A stretch of 64,000 nucleotides of DNA from Vulcanimicrobiota bacterium (GCA_027459645.1 DAIDHQ010000022.1:226727-290726); one strand, 5' to 3'; positions 1 through 8,625 are shown, counted from the first letter of the stretch. The notes: generated by a model not told the origin, from the letters alone. Made by a program: numbers and translations.

Positions 1-319
1 GGACGACCTTGCGCCCGTCGACGTCGACGATCTGCTTGTCGAGAAGATCGGCGACCAAATAGAGCGAGTCGCGCTCGGGCGGCGCAGGCTCGGCGGGGGT
101 GCTGCGAAGCACGACACTGCCGTCGGCATCGACGTCCTGCACGCTCTCCATCGGGGCGTAACGAAGCCCTTTGGCCGTCTTAATGACGAGACCGTCGATC
201 TTCGGAAAGACCTCATCGGGATTATTGACCAGGAAATCGCTAACTTTCCCGATCGGAATTTGGTTGACCGTGGCCGTGCGCCCCACGAGTTCTGAGACGA
301 ATCCCTCGGCGAACGCCAT
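1..319 (-). CDS. MgtE-type magnesium transport protein with N-terminal PRC-barrel (partial, 5' end only)
   Basis: About 106 N-terminal residues are visible; the rest lies beyond the left edge. The start is fixed by a strong Shine-Dalgarno (GGGGAGGTGAT) just before the ATG at 319. Residues 5-75 look like a PRC-barrel ('FVSELVGRTATV', 'IDGLVI', 'RYAPMESV'), followed by the linker 'DLLDKQIVDVDGRKV' typical of PRC-MgtE_N-CBS proteins of Actinobacteria and relatives. In that family the cytoplasmic part senses Mg2+ and the full protein is either an Mg2+ channel or a regulatory subunit; which one cannot be told from this fragment. The M-box riboswitch directly upstream independently supports a role in Mg2+ homeostasis. 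Confidence 0.75.
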   Translation of the reverse strand, partial: MAFAEGFVSELVGRTATVNQIPIGKVSDFLVNNPDEVFPKIDGLVIKTAKGLRYAPMESVQDVDADGSVVLRSTPAEPAPPERDSLYLVADLLDKQIVDVDGRKVV

Positions 320-379
320 ATAAAATCACCTCCCCTCATCACCTCGCGGTACGAGAGAAGGCGCGCCACAGCGGCTTGC

Positions 380-549
380 TACCTCAATCGCAGTTTGAGC
401 TTTGGCACCACGCATCGTGACCCCAAAAAATGGGGAGCCGCGTTAGACACCGCCTTGGTTCGGCGTAGTCTGGTCTACCTCACTTGGCGTCTCTCGACGT
501 TTCGGGGCAGCGGCTTGTATATTGCGTGGACGCCTCACCTAGCGAGGTA
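380..549 (-). promoter_or_regulatory. M-box (ykoK leader) Mg2+-sensing riboswitch
   Basis: On the minus strand the leader carries the M-box landmarks in order: AGGTGAGGCGTCC (529-541), CGCTGCCCCGAAACGTCGAG followed by AGACGCCAAG, and GGTGCCAAAGCTC near the 3' side. Helix P1 closes as TACCTC (544-549) with GAGGTA (380-386). These match the conserved core of the Bacillus subtilis mgtE leader (GTTAGGTGAGGC, GCTGCTGCCC, AGACGCCAA, TGCTAAAGCTC). A TATACT -10 box lies just upstream. The RNA ends about 60 nt before the start codon of the MgtE-type gene, with the Shine-Dalgarno in the expression platform. By family knowledge Mg2+ binding turns expression off; whether by termination or by hiding the ribosome site is not clear here. 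Confidence 0.88.
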
Positions 550-558
550 TCCACTTCA

Positions 559-564
559 AGTATA
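559..564 (-). promoter_or_regulatory. Probable -10 box of the M-box transcript
   Basis: TATACT on the minus strand (5 of 6 to TATAAT) would start transcription near 552, essentially at the first base of helix P1. No convincing -35 is visible; the upstream position is taken by the flagellin 3' hairpin. Confidence 0.4.
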
Positions 565-569
565 GGCCC

Positions 570-583
570 CGGGGTCAACCCCG
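570..583 (-). terminator. Hairpin directly after flagellin stop
   Basis: A perfect CGGGG-TTGA-CCCCG stem-loop begins one base past the flagellin stop codon. There is no U-tract, so it may stabilise the 3' end or work with Rho rather than being a classical terminator. Confidence 0.45.
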
Positions 584-2008
584 CTACAGGATGAGCGCGG
601 TGATCAGCTCGTGCGCGATCGTCTGCTGATCGAAGTTGAACTGCGAGAGAATGCTGGTGCCGACCGAATTGAGGATCTGTTCGCGCGTGAATTCGGTGAC
701 GGCCGGCCCGATACTGAGATCGGCGATGTTGCTGGCCGATGCCGTCATATTGACGGCTTCGCTGACGGCGTTTTGCGCATCGCCTTGCGTCGCGACCATC
801 TCCGAGCCGAGCGTCGCACGAAGATCGGCGATCGCTTGCAACGCCTGCTGCACCCGAGCCTGCGCGTCCATCGTCGCGTATTGATTGCTGGAATCGACGC
901 CCGTCGCAGTTCCGAGATTTCCGAAATTGCTGTCGTAACCGTCAACCTGCGTCGGACGTAGTACGCTGATGTCGCCTACCTGCAGCGCACCCGTGCTTAA
1001 GGTTGGAAGCGAGACGGAAACGACTTGGCCTTCTTGGCCTCCGTCGTTGATTTGAATTGCCGTGCCGCCTCCGGACTGCTGCGGCGCAAGCACTTCATAA
1101 CCGATCGCAACGCCGACGTCCGACGCCGAGAGGTTTTGAATATTGAAAACATACGCATTGGCGCCAGAAGGAACGCTCTGCGATACCGGTGCGGTCGTGC
1201 CGGTGATCCCGTTGAGGTTCGCACCCTCATTCGTCCACAGTGCTTGCGTGAAAACGGACTCCGTCCCATTTCCATTTGCGAATGCCGTGTCCGTACTGTA
1301 CTCGACGGTGCGAACGTATACTCCGGGCTGTCCCAACGAGCCGTTCACCGGATCGCTCGGATTGCTGGAGTAACCCGTGACCTGGAAGATCAATAGCCCG
1401 GTTACCGGCGGATCGATAGACAGGTTTTCGGTAACGCCCGAGACGAGTTGCGCGCTCGTCAGGCCGGTCGAATAATCCGGATTTGTAACGGAGTCACTCG
1501 TCGGGGTACTTCCGTCCGGATTCAATCCCGGGTTGATCTCGACAACTTGCATCGCGTACCCGGGTGATCCCTGCGCTGGCGCTACGTACGTGTCGTGAGA
1601 GCCGTCGAATAGCTTCAATCCGTTGAAGTTGGCGTTGCCGGCGATCGTGTTGATCTCTTTCAACATCTGTTCGATTTCGTTTTGAATCGCCGAGAGTTGC
1701 TGATCGGAGTTGATGTCGGAGCTGGCTTCGACGATCAGGGAATTGATGCGCTGCAGAATCTGCTGAATGCTCGCTGCCGCATTATCGGCGACGTTGAGCA
1801 TGTTCGTTCCGTTTTGAACGTTTTCGGCGGCTTGCTGGAGACCGCTGGCCTTATTCTTCAGCGAGGTGGATATGGAGTATCCGCTGGGGTCGTCGACGGC
1901 GCTTTGAATGCGCAAACCGCTCGCGAGCTGGCTCGTGAGCGTTTGGAGATTGCCTCGATTGTTCTCGAGGTTGTTGAGAATGTTATCCGCTCCGCTGAGG
2001 ATCCTCAT
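584..2008 (-). CDS. Flagellin (FliC/Hag family)
   Basis: A 474-residue filament subunit. The N-terminal D0/D1 region (1-140) has the flagellin signature: 'LNNLENNRGNLQTLTSQLAS', 'GLRIQSAVDDPSGYSIS', 'NGTNMLNVADNAAASIQQIL', 'NFNGLKLFDGS'. The C-terminal D1/D0 helices (about 375-474) include 'VQQALQAIADLRATLGSEM' and 'TEFTREQILNSVGTSILSQ'. The central 235 residues are a variable, beta-rich, Ser/Thr/Gly-rich D2/D3 region with no recognisable motif. It is exported by the flagellar type III system and has no signal peptide. The C-terminal tail is longer than usual. It is preceded by a sigma-28-type promoter and an unusually long (~315 nt) leader; no other flagellar genes are in the window, so it is a detached flagellin locus. 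Confidence 0.93.
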   Translation of the reverse strand: MRILSGADNILNNLENNRGNLQTLTSQLASGLRIQSAVDDPSGYSISTSLKNKASGLQQAAENVQNGTNMLNVADNAAASIQQILQRINSLIVEASSDINSDQQLSAIQNEIEQMLKEINTIAGNANFNGLKLFDGSHDTYVAPAQGSPGYAMQVVEINPGLNPDGSTPTSDSVTNPDYSTGLTSAQLVSGVTENLSIDPPVTGLLIFQVTGYSSNPSDPVNGSLGQPGVYVRTVEYSTDTAFANGNGTESVFTQALWTNEGANLNGITGTTAPVSQSVPSGANAYVFNIQNLSASDVGVAIGYEVLAPQQSGGGTAIQINDGGQEGQVVSVSLPTLSTGALQVGDISVLRPTQVDGYDSNFGNLGTATGVDSSNQYATMDAQARVQQALQAIADLRATLGSEMVATQGDAQNAVSEAVNMTASASNIADLSIGPAVTEFTREQILNSVGTSILSQFNFDQQTIAHELITALIL

Positions 2009-2286
2009 CTACGCACCGCCCTCGTGGCTGGTGGGTGAAGTTCGCAGCGGCAGCGGCCGTAGGCAAAGGCATACTGGAACGAGCGGATGTGCTGGATACG
2101 CTCGTTGCGCTGATGCCGGCTCACGGCCGTGATGGAAACGGATACATTTGCGATCGTGCTGGGAGCAATCAAGACAGCACAAAGCACGCGAATGATCTCG
2201 TCGTTCGCGCGCATCAAGCCATCCTTGATTACATTGAGTTTGGGAACGGCTCCGCAGAGCATCTCCCTCACTCCCAGCACATCCAT
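2005..2286 (-). CDS. Possible 93-residue small protein translationally coupled to flagellin
   Basis: This frame fills the flagellin leader. It begins about 35 nt after the predicted sigma-28 start site, has a good Shine-Dalgarno (GGGAGGAAA, 11 nt before the ATG), and its TGA overlaps the flagellin ATG as ATGA. The product starts 'MDVLGVREMLCGAVPKLNVI' and ends with a basic, Cys/His-containing tail. I recognise no family, and the second half looks low in coding character. The opposite strand has an open frame over the same stretch (2035-2415) with weaker context. It may be a real coupled gene, a leader ORF, or simply an untranslated leader. Confidence 0.3.
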   Translation of the reverse strand: MDVLGVREMLCGAVPKLNVIKDGLMRANDEIIRVLCAVLIAPSTIANVSVSITAVSRHQRNERIQHIRSFQYAFAYGRCRCELHPPATRAVRR

Positions 2287-2329
2287 GAAGAAGTCGTTTC
2301 CTCCCTGAAACTGACTTTCCGTACTACCC

Positions 2330-2357
2330 TTATCGGCAGGTTAGGCCGAAAAGTTTG
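2330..2357 (-). promoter_or_regulatory. Sigma-28 (FliA) flagellar promoter
   Basis: On the minus strand the -10 element GCCGATAA (2330-2337) is an exact match to the sigma-28 consensus. A -35-like CAAACTTT (6 of 8 to TAAAGTTT) sits 12 bp upstream at 2350-2357. Transcription would begin near 2322 and run through the small frame into flagellin. Confidence 0.72.
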
Positions 2358-2419
2358 GGCCAAGGCCGTAATTCCAGCGTTAAGCTGCCGAAGCGCCGCT
2401 CCGAAACCCCTATAGGAAG

Positions 2420-5400
2420 ATGGACCAACTCCCGGGTAGCAAGCGTGTCGGGCGCGCCCTTCAAGGAGCCGGCTTTGCCCTTATGGGGGTCGCCCTCGCG
2501 GCGGCCCTTACGCTTGACGCTCCCGGCGGGGCGGCGGTGCTGGCGCCTTTCCAGGCGGCGGCCCTTCGAATCGAACACATGGTCGCTATCCAGCCGGCAG
2601 CGGGTGTGACCCCCGTCCCCAGTGCTTCCCCCTCGCCGAACGGCACCCCAACACCCCACGCCTACGCGCCATCGCGAGGGTACTTGCAATTCAGCCTGAC
2701 CGGCAGCCTTTCGATGGGCGAGCGGCAGTCGAGCCAGACGCAGACCATCGGCGGCTTCCCGGTCTTTGGCCCCTCGCCGAGTGCGTCGCCCTCGCCGGCG
2801 ACGGTCTCGCAGATCACCACCTCGCAGAATCAGGCGCTCTCGAACGTCGGCATGCTGGCCGACATCCAGCGTCGCTCGGCCTATAGCTCGTTCGACCTGA
2901 AGCTGCCGGTCGGATTTGCAACCAATTCTCGAATTGGCTTCGGCCAAGTCTCCGCGCTTTATGCCACCGCTCACTATGGGCTCGGGTACGGCCCTCAGAC
3001 CGTCTCGGTCTTCGGCCAGCTGCTTCTCGGAAGCACCCTGCGGGGTGAATACCTCATCTTGCCGGAGACCAGCGGTGATTTGACGCTGATCGCCGGTCCT
3101 ACCATCGGGGCGCAGAGCGAGCAGATCCCGATGGAGGCGTTGCGCTGGCGCCACTTCAGCGGGCGCGACCTCTATGAAGTCGGGTTGATGAAGGCCGACG
3201 GCCGGCTCACCGGGCGTTCGCAAACCCTGTTGGTCGGCGCGGCGACCTCGCGCGGCAACGTTACCGCCATCGCTGAAGCGGCCGTTCAGGATCGCACGGG
3301 CGGCGACATATCGCCGCACGGCATCACGTATCAAGGCCGCCTCGACGACGGCAGCTTGAATTCGTACTTCACGGCGATTTCACGCCACATCGCGCCGGGC
3401 ACCGTCGAATACGGCTCCGGCGAATACTACGGCGAGAACTTTTGGGATCTCGGTATCCACGAGAACCGTCAATTGCAGAGCTTCTCGTTCGATACCAGCA
3501 AGGATATCTTGCAGAGTCCGTTATTGGGCGGTGGTTCGATGACGCGCGTATCGTCGCTGAACTACGGAGGACCGTTCTTTAGGGCGGGCAGCTACACGAT
3601 CACGTTGCAGTCGACGGGAACGTCTTCGACCGGCGGCCCAACGCAGTGGAACGGCTTAGGGAATCTGCAGCTTTCATCGCAGGTCGGCAACGGTGAGCTG
3701 CTGCTCGCTTCGACGGTTCAACGGCTGACGCAATCGCTCGGGGGTAACGATTCCAGCCAAGTCGGGCTTTCGGCCAACTTCCAGCAACCGTTGCGCTCGA
3801 TCTTTGCGAGCGTCGGCATCACGTCGTACCGGCAAACGACGCAAGCTTTCGGGGCCAGCAATCAGACGACCGAAACGATCGGCCTCACGAAGAATTTCCT
3901 GCGCACGAACTACGGCATCCAAGAAACGTTCACGCACACGAGCGGGGCGCTTTCGAATGCGTTGTCGCGCAGTACGCAATTTTCGGTAACGCGCCAAATC
4001 TCGCCGGTATTCAACGTTCAAGCCAACTATCTGATATCGAGCATCAAAGACCGGCTCAATCCCGCCGCCAACAATAAGACGCATACGTTCAGCCTTCAAT
4101 TGAACGCTCCGTTCGCGTTCGGTAACGGCGTCGTCAGCGGCGCGATCGATCCTCATCTGCCGGCGACGATCGTCGGGCGCGTTTTGACGGACACGACATC
4201 GAATCCAACCTTCGCCGGATTGATCAGCTCCGGCGTGAGCAACGTGCAGATCGTGCTCGACGACAAAACGGTGCAGCGCACCGACGTCAGCGGCGGTTTT
4301 CAGTTTTCGTTCGTGACGCCCGGCCAGCATCAATTGCGCATTGAGACGGCGTCGCTGCCGCGCGGCGTTACCGTCGATATTCCGGTGTATACGCTCAACG
4401 TCGACGGCGGTCAGACCGCGCAGGTTTCGTTCCTCGTCGGCGACTTCGGCGGCATCAAAGGGCACGTGTACGGAACCAACGGTGAAGGCCAGACCGTGCC
4501 GCTGGCAAACGTGGCGGTGCGCGTCGACGGTGGTACCTATTCCCATACCGACCTGACCGGCGCCTATGGCTTCGGGCGCCTGCGGCCCGGTAAGCACAAG
4601 GTGACGGTCATCGAAAGCACGGTTCCGGCTTTCGCGACGATCGACCCGAAAAAAGCGACTGCGGACGTGGACGTCAAGAACGGCGTCTTCACGACGCTCA
4701 ATTTTAGTGCGGAGCCGCTCGGATCGATCTCGGGCACCATCCTTTTCGATAACGACGAAGGGCCGAACAGCGGCAAGCCGGTGCCCAACGCCTACGTGGT
4801 TGCAGAGCCAGGCGAGCATGCGGCCATCGTCGATGACAGCGGCAGCTTCATCGTCGATGACCTGCCTCCCGGCGACTACACGCTCTCGGTCGACAATGAA
4901 ACGGTGCCCGAAGGGCTTGGCGCCGCTCCCGATTCGATCGCGGTCCACTTGGGCCCACAGGAGCACTACAAGGGCGCGGCCTTCCTCGTGGGCCATACCG
5001 AGAAGAAGGTCGTCTTCAGCTTCATCGGGGGCAGCACACCAAGCGCCCCGGCGCTTCCGAAGGTGAGCGTAAGCGAGCGGCGGCTGCCGCCCAGGGGCAC
5101 GGCGACGGTTTCGGTCGATGCCCCCGCTTCCGCGAAATCGGTCGAGATCGAGGTCTTCGATCGCGCCTTCTCGCTGCGCTACCTCGCACGCAGCAAGACC
5201 TGGGTCGGCACGCTGGAGGTGCCCACGAACGTCAAGGCCGGTACCTATGAGGTCCGGGCCAAGGACGGTTCCGGGACGCAACCTCGGGGCGCCAAGCTGA
5301 CGGTCGATCCGAAGATGCCGCTGGTCATCATGCACCTAGAACCGGCCAATCCCCAGCCCGGCCAGTACGTCCGGGTGAGGGCTCGCTTCCTCGTCGATGT

Positions 5401-5560
5401 GCGCCCGGGAGACCAGATCCAATGGGCGGACGGCCAGATCACGGTGCTCGGGAAGCCCGTCGCGGGACGCGTCTTTACGTTTAACCTGCGGATTTCTTTA
5501 CGGCCCCTGCACGGAGTGCTGCTAACCAAGGGGACGAGGTTGCCGATAAGTCTTATGTAA
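2420..5560 (+). CDS. Usher-like outer-membrane beta-barrel with C-terminal carboxypeptidase-regulatory-like domains
   Basis: A 1046-residue exported protein that opens the surface operon. Residues 1-55 hold a long signal region with a hydrophobic core ('GFALMGVALAAALTL') and are followed by a Pro/Ser spacer. From about 90 to 580 the sequence alternates short amphipathic strands and turns as in large outer-membrane barrels. About 590-860 contains three tandem Ig-like/CarboxypepD_reg-type repeats with turn signatures 'VSGGFQFSFVTPGQHQLRI', 'DLTGAYGFGRLRPGKHKV' and 'DSGSFIVDDLPPGDYTLSV'. Repeats of this kind occur in ushers and in related secretins of surface fibres. Position beside a chaperone-like gene and four secreted subunits suggests it exports or anchors them. 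It is not a close match to FimD/PapC by eye, so 'usher-like' is inference. The start has AGGA very close to the ATG; an internal Met at residue 22 is an alternative. Confidence 0.55.
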   Translation: MDQLPGSKRVGRALQGAGFALMGVALAAALTLDAPGGAAVLAPFQAAALRIEHMVAIQPAAGVTPVPSASPSPNGTPTPHAYAPSRGYLQFSLTGSLSMGERQSSQTQTIGGFPVFGPSPSASPSPATVSQITTSQNQALSNVGMLADIQRRSAYSSFDLKLPVGFATNSRIGFGQVSALYATAHYGLGYGPQTVSVFGQLLLGSTLRGEYLILPETSGDLTLIAGPTIGAQSEQIPMEALRWRHFSGRDLYEVGLMKADGRLTGRSQTLLVGAATSRGNVTAIAEAAVQDRTGGDISPHGITYQGRLDDGSLNSYFTAISRHIAPGTVEYGSGEYYGENFWDLGIHENRQLQSFSFDTSKDILQSPLLGGGSMTRVSSLNYGGPFFRAGSYTITLQSTGTSSTGGPTQWNGLGNLQLSSQVGNGELLLASTVQRLTQSLGGNDSSQVGLSANFQQPLRSIFASVGITSYRQTTQAFGASNQTTETIGLTKNFLRTNYGIQETFTHTSGALSNALSRSTQFSVTRQISPVFNVQANYLISSIKDRLNPAANNKTHTFSLQLNAPFAFGNGVVSGAIDPHLPATIVGRVLTDTTSNPTFAGLISSGVSNVQIVLDDKTVQRTDVSGGFQFSFVTPGQHQLRIETASLPRGVTVDIPVYTLNVDGGQTAQVSFLVGDFGGIKGHVYGTNGEGQTVPLANVAVRVDGGTYSHTDLTGAYGFGRLRPGKHKVTVIESTVPAFATIDPKKATADVDVKNGVFTTLNFSAEPLGSISGTILFDNDEGPNSGKPVPNAYVVAEPGEHAAIVDDSGSFIVDDLPPGDYTLSVDNETVPEGLGAAPDSIAVHLGPQEHYKGAAFLVGHTEKKVVFSFIGGSTPSAPALPKVSVSERRLPPRGTATVSVDAPASAKSVEIEVFDRAFSLRYLARSKTWVGTLEVPTNVKAGTYEVRAKDGSGTQPRGAKLTVDPKMPLVIMHLEPANPQPGQYVRVRARFLVDVRPGDQIQWADGQITVLGKPVAGRVFTFNLRISLRPLHGVLLTKGTRLPISLM

Positions 5561-5613
5561 CTCGCTTTCCCTCTCTGCCAAGGACGGCCACACTCGCGCA
5601 TGGTGAAAGGACG

Positions 5614-6327
5614 ATGAACCAAAAACGCATTGCAGCCCTCGCATTCGTAGCGAGCCTCGCTGCCACAACGATCCCGAGCTTCGCGGCTACGACCGGTACG
5701 GTCACCGTGAAGTGGAATACCCAAGCTCTGGCCAGCATCATCGTGAACTCGCAGGCTTCGACCGGCGGCCCCACGATCACGCAGGCAACGCAAAATATCT
5801 ACTGGAACGGCAACACAAGCGTAACCAGCGGTTGCGCAGGTAGCATTAACACAGCAACCGCGGGCACCGACCCGGCCTCCGGTGCGTCGCCGATCGTCAA
5901 CTTCGGTAACGTGACGCCGGACTCGGCTCAGTACACCGATTGTATGGAAACCAATGCCGTCGAAGCCTACGTCGTGACGAACGACACCAACGGCTGGAAG
6001 GTTCAAGCGGGCATCAGCGCCGCTGCACCGGCGAACTACGGCGTGGCCGGTGGAACGAACCTCTGCCTCCTCCCGAACGGCACATGGGCGAACAATCTCG
6101 CCTATACCGCCTCGGGCCGCTCGGCGGCTCCGTCGATCGTCAGCGCAACGGCGTGTCCGGCGGGTGATTTCCAGATCGGTGCCACCGCTCCGGGAACTAC
6201 GTTGCTTTCGACTACGGCATCTACGGCGGGCACGAACCTGAACGCGGACCTTGAACTGGTCCTCGGACCGAACGCACCGTCGGGTGCTCAGGCACCGGTC
6301 GTTACCTACACGCTAGTCGCTCTCTAA
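5614..6327 (+). CDS. Secreted pilin-like subunit A
   Basis: A 237-residue protein with a clear signal peptide (basic 'MNQKR', hydrophobic core, cleavage after 'IPSFA'). The mature N-terminus 'GTVTVKWNTQ' is shared with the 7231 gene. Internally there is 'IVNFGNVTPDS', then 'VVTNDTNGWKVQAGI'. Four cysteines could make two disulphides. The protein ends '...VVTYTLVAL', the Tyr-Thr-Leu tail seen in all four subunits of the operon. A good Shine-Dalgarno (GAAAGGACG) precedes the ATG. The family is not recognised with certainty: the FGN/'W-x-V' pattern recalls WxL-type surface domains, and the hydrophobic C-terminal strand recalls chaperone-usher or spore-coat-U pilins. Role as a fibre subunit is inferred from context. 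Confidence 0.6.
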   Translation: MNQKRIAALAFVASLAATTIPSFAATTGTVTVKWNTQALASIIVNSQASTGGPTITQATQNIYWNGNTSVTSGCAGSINTATAGTDPASGASPIVNFGNVTPDSAQYTDCMETNAVEAYVVTNDTNGWKVQAGISAAAPANYGVAGGTNLCLLPNGTWANNLAYTASGRSAAPSIVSATACPAGDFQIGATAPGTTLLSTTASTAGTNLNADLELVLGPNAPSGAQAPVVTYTLVAL

Positions 6328-6389
6328 GAAGAGGAGCTTTGCTCGCTTCGTCGCGGAACGTCCGCGTTTCGCGACGAACGGGTTTCGGC

Positions 6390-7184
6390 ATGATGAATCG
6401 TCGGGTCGTTCTCTCGCTGATACTCGCTACTTTTTTTGGTGCGTTGCCCATTCACGGAGACCCCATAAACCTTGGGTTACAGGTGACGCCCGGTAAGCTC
6501 GAAATCTCGATCCCGCCGGGCGTCTCCTACAATATCCCCGTGACGGTGCACAACTCCGGTTTCAACAGTACGCACGTTCTGACGGCGCTGGTGGATTTCG
6601 GAGTCAACCAAAATGGCGATTACGAATTCAAAAAGGTCGGTTCGGAGCCGTACTCACTCTTGAAGTGGGCGGCGCTTCGGCCCCGCGAATTCGATCTACC
6701 GGCGAATACCACGGAGCAGGTTCAGCTGACGATTTCGGTGCCGCAAAACTCCCACCTCAGCGGAGAGTATGCAGGGATCGTGTTCTTCCAAACACGTCCC
6801 GAACGGCGCGCCGGCAATGCGGTTGCATTCTCGGCACGCGTCGCCTCGAAGATCTACGAAACGATTCCCAATACGGTCAAGATCGACGGAGCGATTACCA
6901 AGATGACGGCGGTTGCGTCCGGCGGGGGTGAAGTCTACCGCGTCGTCTTCAAAAATACCGGGAACGCCCACGTGTACGCGCGGGGCCAGCTCATGGTTCA
7001 AAAAGGCGGTTCGGTCGTGTTCCGCCAGGCAATGCCGGATAACATGCTCGTCGAACGGGGCGGCGTGCGTGTGATCGAACTTCGCGGGAAGAAGCTCGGA
7101 GCCGGAACGTATCAGGCCATTGCCACGATGGATTACGGTGGCAAAACGGAGACGGGTGGGCAGATCCAATTTGACGTCCGCTAA
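6390..7184 (+). CDS. Periplasmic Ig-like chaperone (PapD-/DUF916-like)
   Basis: A 264-residue exported protein with a signal peptide ending near 'GALPIHGDP'. Domain 1 (about 30-140) runs 'VTPGKLEISIPPGVSYNIPV', 'LLKWAALRPREFDLPANTTE', 'GEYAGIVFF', an order typical of the DUF916/WxL-interacting domain and of the first Ig domain of pilus chaperones. Domain 2 (about 165-264) is a second beta-sandwich ('YRVVFKNTGNAHVYARGQL'). It lies between subunit genes A and B, where a periplasmic subunit-folding chaperone would be expected. Two adjacent ATGs (6390, 6393) are possible starts. The fold assignment is moderately safe; the exact family is not. Confidence 0.6.
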   Translation: MMNRRVVLSLILATFFGALPIHGDPINLGLQVTPGKLEISIPPGVSYNIPVTVHNSGFNSTHVLTALVDFGVNQNGDYEFKKVGSEPYSLLKWAALRPREFDLPANTTEQVQLTISVPQNSHLSGEYAGIVFFQTRPERRAGNAVAFSARVASKIYETIPNTVKIDGAITKMTAVASGGGEVYRVVFKNTGNAHVYARGQLMVQKGGSVVFRQAMPDNMLVERGGVRVIELRGKKLGAGTYQAIATMDYGGKTETGGQIQFDVR

Positions 7185-7230
7185 CGGATAGCGGATCGGA
7201 ACTCGCACAGGGAGTGTGTAGGACGCTGGT

Positions 7231-7923
7231 ATGAAACGGCATTTCAGGGATCTCATGGGGGTGTTGATTGCGGCTGTCGCGATCGCTGCCGCCTTTGCTC
7301 CCTCCGGCGTTCGAGCCGCTAGCGGCAATGTGACCGTCAAGTGGCAGACGCAGTACCTTGTCTCGATGTCGCTCACGCCGAACTATTACACCGGATTCGG
7401 ACAAGTGAAGGCGGTCTTCGGGACGCAGCCTGCTCCGACGCACGGTCCCAATGCGGGGCCAGCCGTCGGCCAAGGCGATGTCGACTTCGGCAACCTGCTG
7501 GCCGGCATAACCTACATTTACAAGTACGCTACGCACCTCAACGTGACGACCAACGATCCGAGCGGATTCAAGGTCTACGGTGAAGGCGCTGCGGCGTTTT
7601 ATAACCAGACCGACTCCAGCTCGCTGCCGTTAAATACGACGCTCTTCTGGCTAAATTCCACGAGCGGTTCGCCGGCTGATTCGAATACCGGCTTTACGCC
7701 CGGGCAACCGTTCGAACAAACGGGTGGCGTCGTCGCTCCCGCGCAGCCGAATTATGGGACGCCGCCGACGATCAACTACGGCGTGACGTACCCTAGCATT
7801 CCGGTTGCAACGTCCATAACTCCAACGAAAGATCTTTACTACGATTACGTCCTGAAGGTGCCCCCGACCGCAACGCAAGGGCAGTACTTCGTGTGGATCG
7901 TCTATACGGTGGTGCCGAATTGA
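7231..7923 (+). CDS. Secreted pilin-like subunit B
   Basis: A 230-residue exported protein with a signal peptide cleaved near 'SGVRAAS'. The mature start 'GNVTVKWQTQ' mirrors subunit A, and both share a '[DN]FGN' segment (here 'DVDFGNLLAG') followed by 'NVTTNDPSGFKVYGEG'. The C-terminus is 'FVWIVYTVVPN', again a hydrophobic strand with Tyr-Thr-Val. There are no cysteines in the mature part. It is therefore a paralogue of subunit A with a diverged middle, probably another structural subunit of the same fibre. Its TGA overlaps the start of the next gene. Confidence 0.58.
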   Translation: MKRHFRDLMGVLIAAVAIAAAFAPSGVRAASGNVTVKWQTQYLVSMSLTPNYYTGFGQVKAVFGTQPAPTHGPNAGPAVGQGDVDFGNLLAGITYIYKYATHLNVTTNDPSGFKVYGEGAAAFYNQTDSSSLPLNTTLFWLNSTSGSPADSNTGFTPGQPFEQTGGVVAPAQPNYGTPPTINYGVTYPSIPVATSITPTKDLYYDYVLKVPPTATQGQYFVWIVYTVVPN

Positions 7924-8621
7924 AACGCGTACGCATAAGCATTGCGCTCTTTGCGGCGCTGATTCTCATACCAATCGTTGCGCAAGCGATTCAGATACAG
8001 CGCGATCAAATCGGTGTGACCATCATCATTAACGCTACGCCCAATCCGCTGGGAATTGTCGGCCCGCCCGCGCCCGCAAGTGCGATTGCGGTTAGGGCCT
8101 CGCTGGAACACGCGCCCGTGGCAATCGAGCGCGAATTCGAGGCACAGCAGTTGCATTTTCAGGCGATCGGTCAGAACGTCGTTGCGCAAACGGCTCAGAA
8201 AGCGGTACGCGTTGAAGCCTCGATCGCTCCAAATCCGAACGCGACGCTTCTCTACAGCGATCAGACGGCAGTCGTACTTAATGCGGAAGCCGGCATACCG
8301 ACGTCGTTCACCTGTGCATACCATGTGACGGTGGACGCCTCAGTCGGTAGCTGGAATCTCAAGCATGGACTCTCGGCGGACTTTAATAACGGCGCCGGCG
8401 GCTCGTTCTTTGGCGGCGACGTGGCAAACAATTCGTACCTTTCCACGCCGCTGCCCACGGCAACGCCGTTCGCGGTCTACGCTGACGATGGTGGCACTTG
8501 GGCTCAGCTGGCTGTTGGGGGCTACAAGGAAACGTTTTGCGTCGATCTCACCGTCGATATGCCAATAACAACGCCCCAAGGGACGTATAGTTCGAATGCG
8601 ATCTATACGCTGTACTACTAA
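7920..8621 (+). CDS. Secreted pilin-like subunit C
   Basis: A 233-residue exported protein. I place the start at TTG 7920, which overlaps the TGA of the previous gene, because it gives a clean signal peptide ('KRVRISIALFAALILIPIV', cleaved near 'AQA'). The mature region contains 'YHVTVDASVGSWNLKHGL', a W-x-L element at the place where subunit A has 'GWKVQ'. Two cysteines are spaced about 90 residues apart. It ends 'SSNAIYTLYY', a variant of the shared C-terminal tail. The long stretch at about 60-100 is helical-looking and unlike A and B. Probably a specialised subunit or adaptor of the fibre. Confidence 0.55.
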   Translation: MKRVRISIALFAALILIPIVAQAIQIQRDQIGVTIIINATPNPLGIVGPPAPASAIAVRASLEHAPVAIEREFEAQQLHFQAIGQNVVAQTAQKAVRVEASIAPNPNATLLYSDQTAVVLNAEAGIPTSFTCAYHVTVDASVGSWNLKHGLSADFNNGAGGSFFGGDVANNSYLSTPLPTATPFAVYADDGGTWAQLAVGGYKETFCVDLTVDMPITTPQGTYSSNAIYTLYY

Positions 8622-8625
8622 CATC

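Noticed and set aside
2035..2415. 126-codon plus-strand frame in the flagellin leader region
   Set aside because: No recognisable family, and the opposite strand has a sigma-28 promoter, ribosome site and ATGA overlap, which fit better.
3674..5335. 553-codon open frame antisense to the usher-like gene
   Set aside because: Same reason: composition dominated by Arg/Ala/Asp from reverse-complement codons, no motif, no ribosome site.
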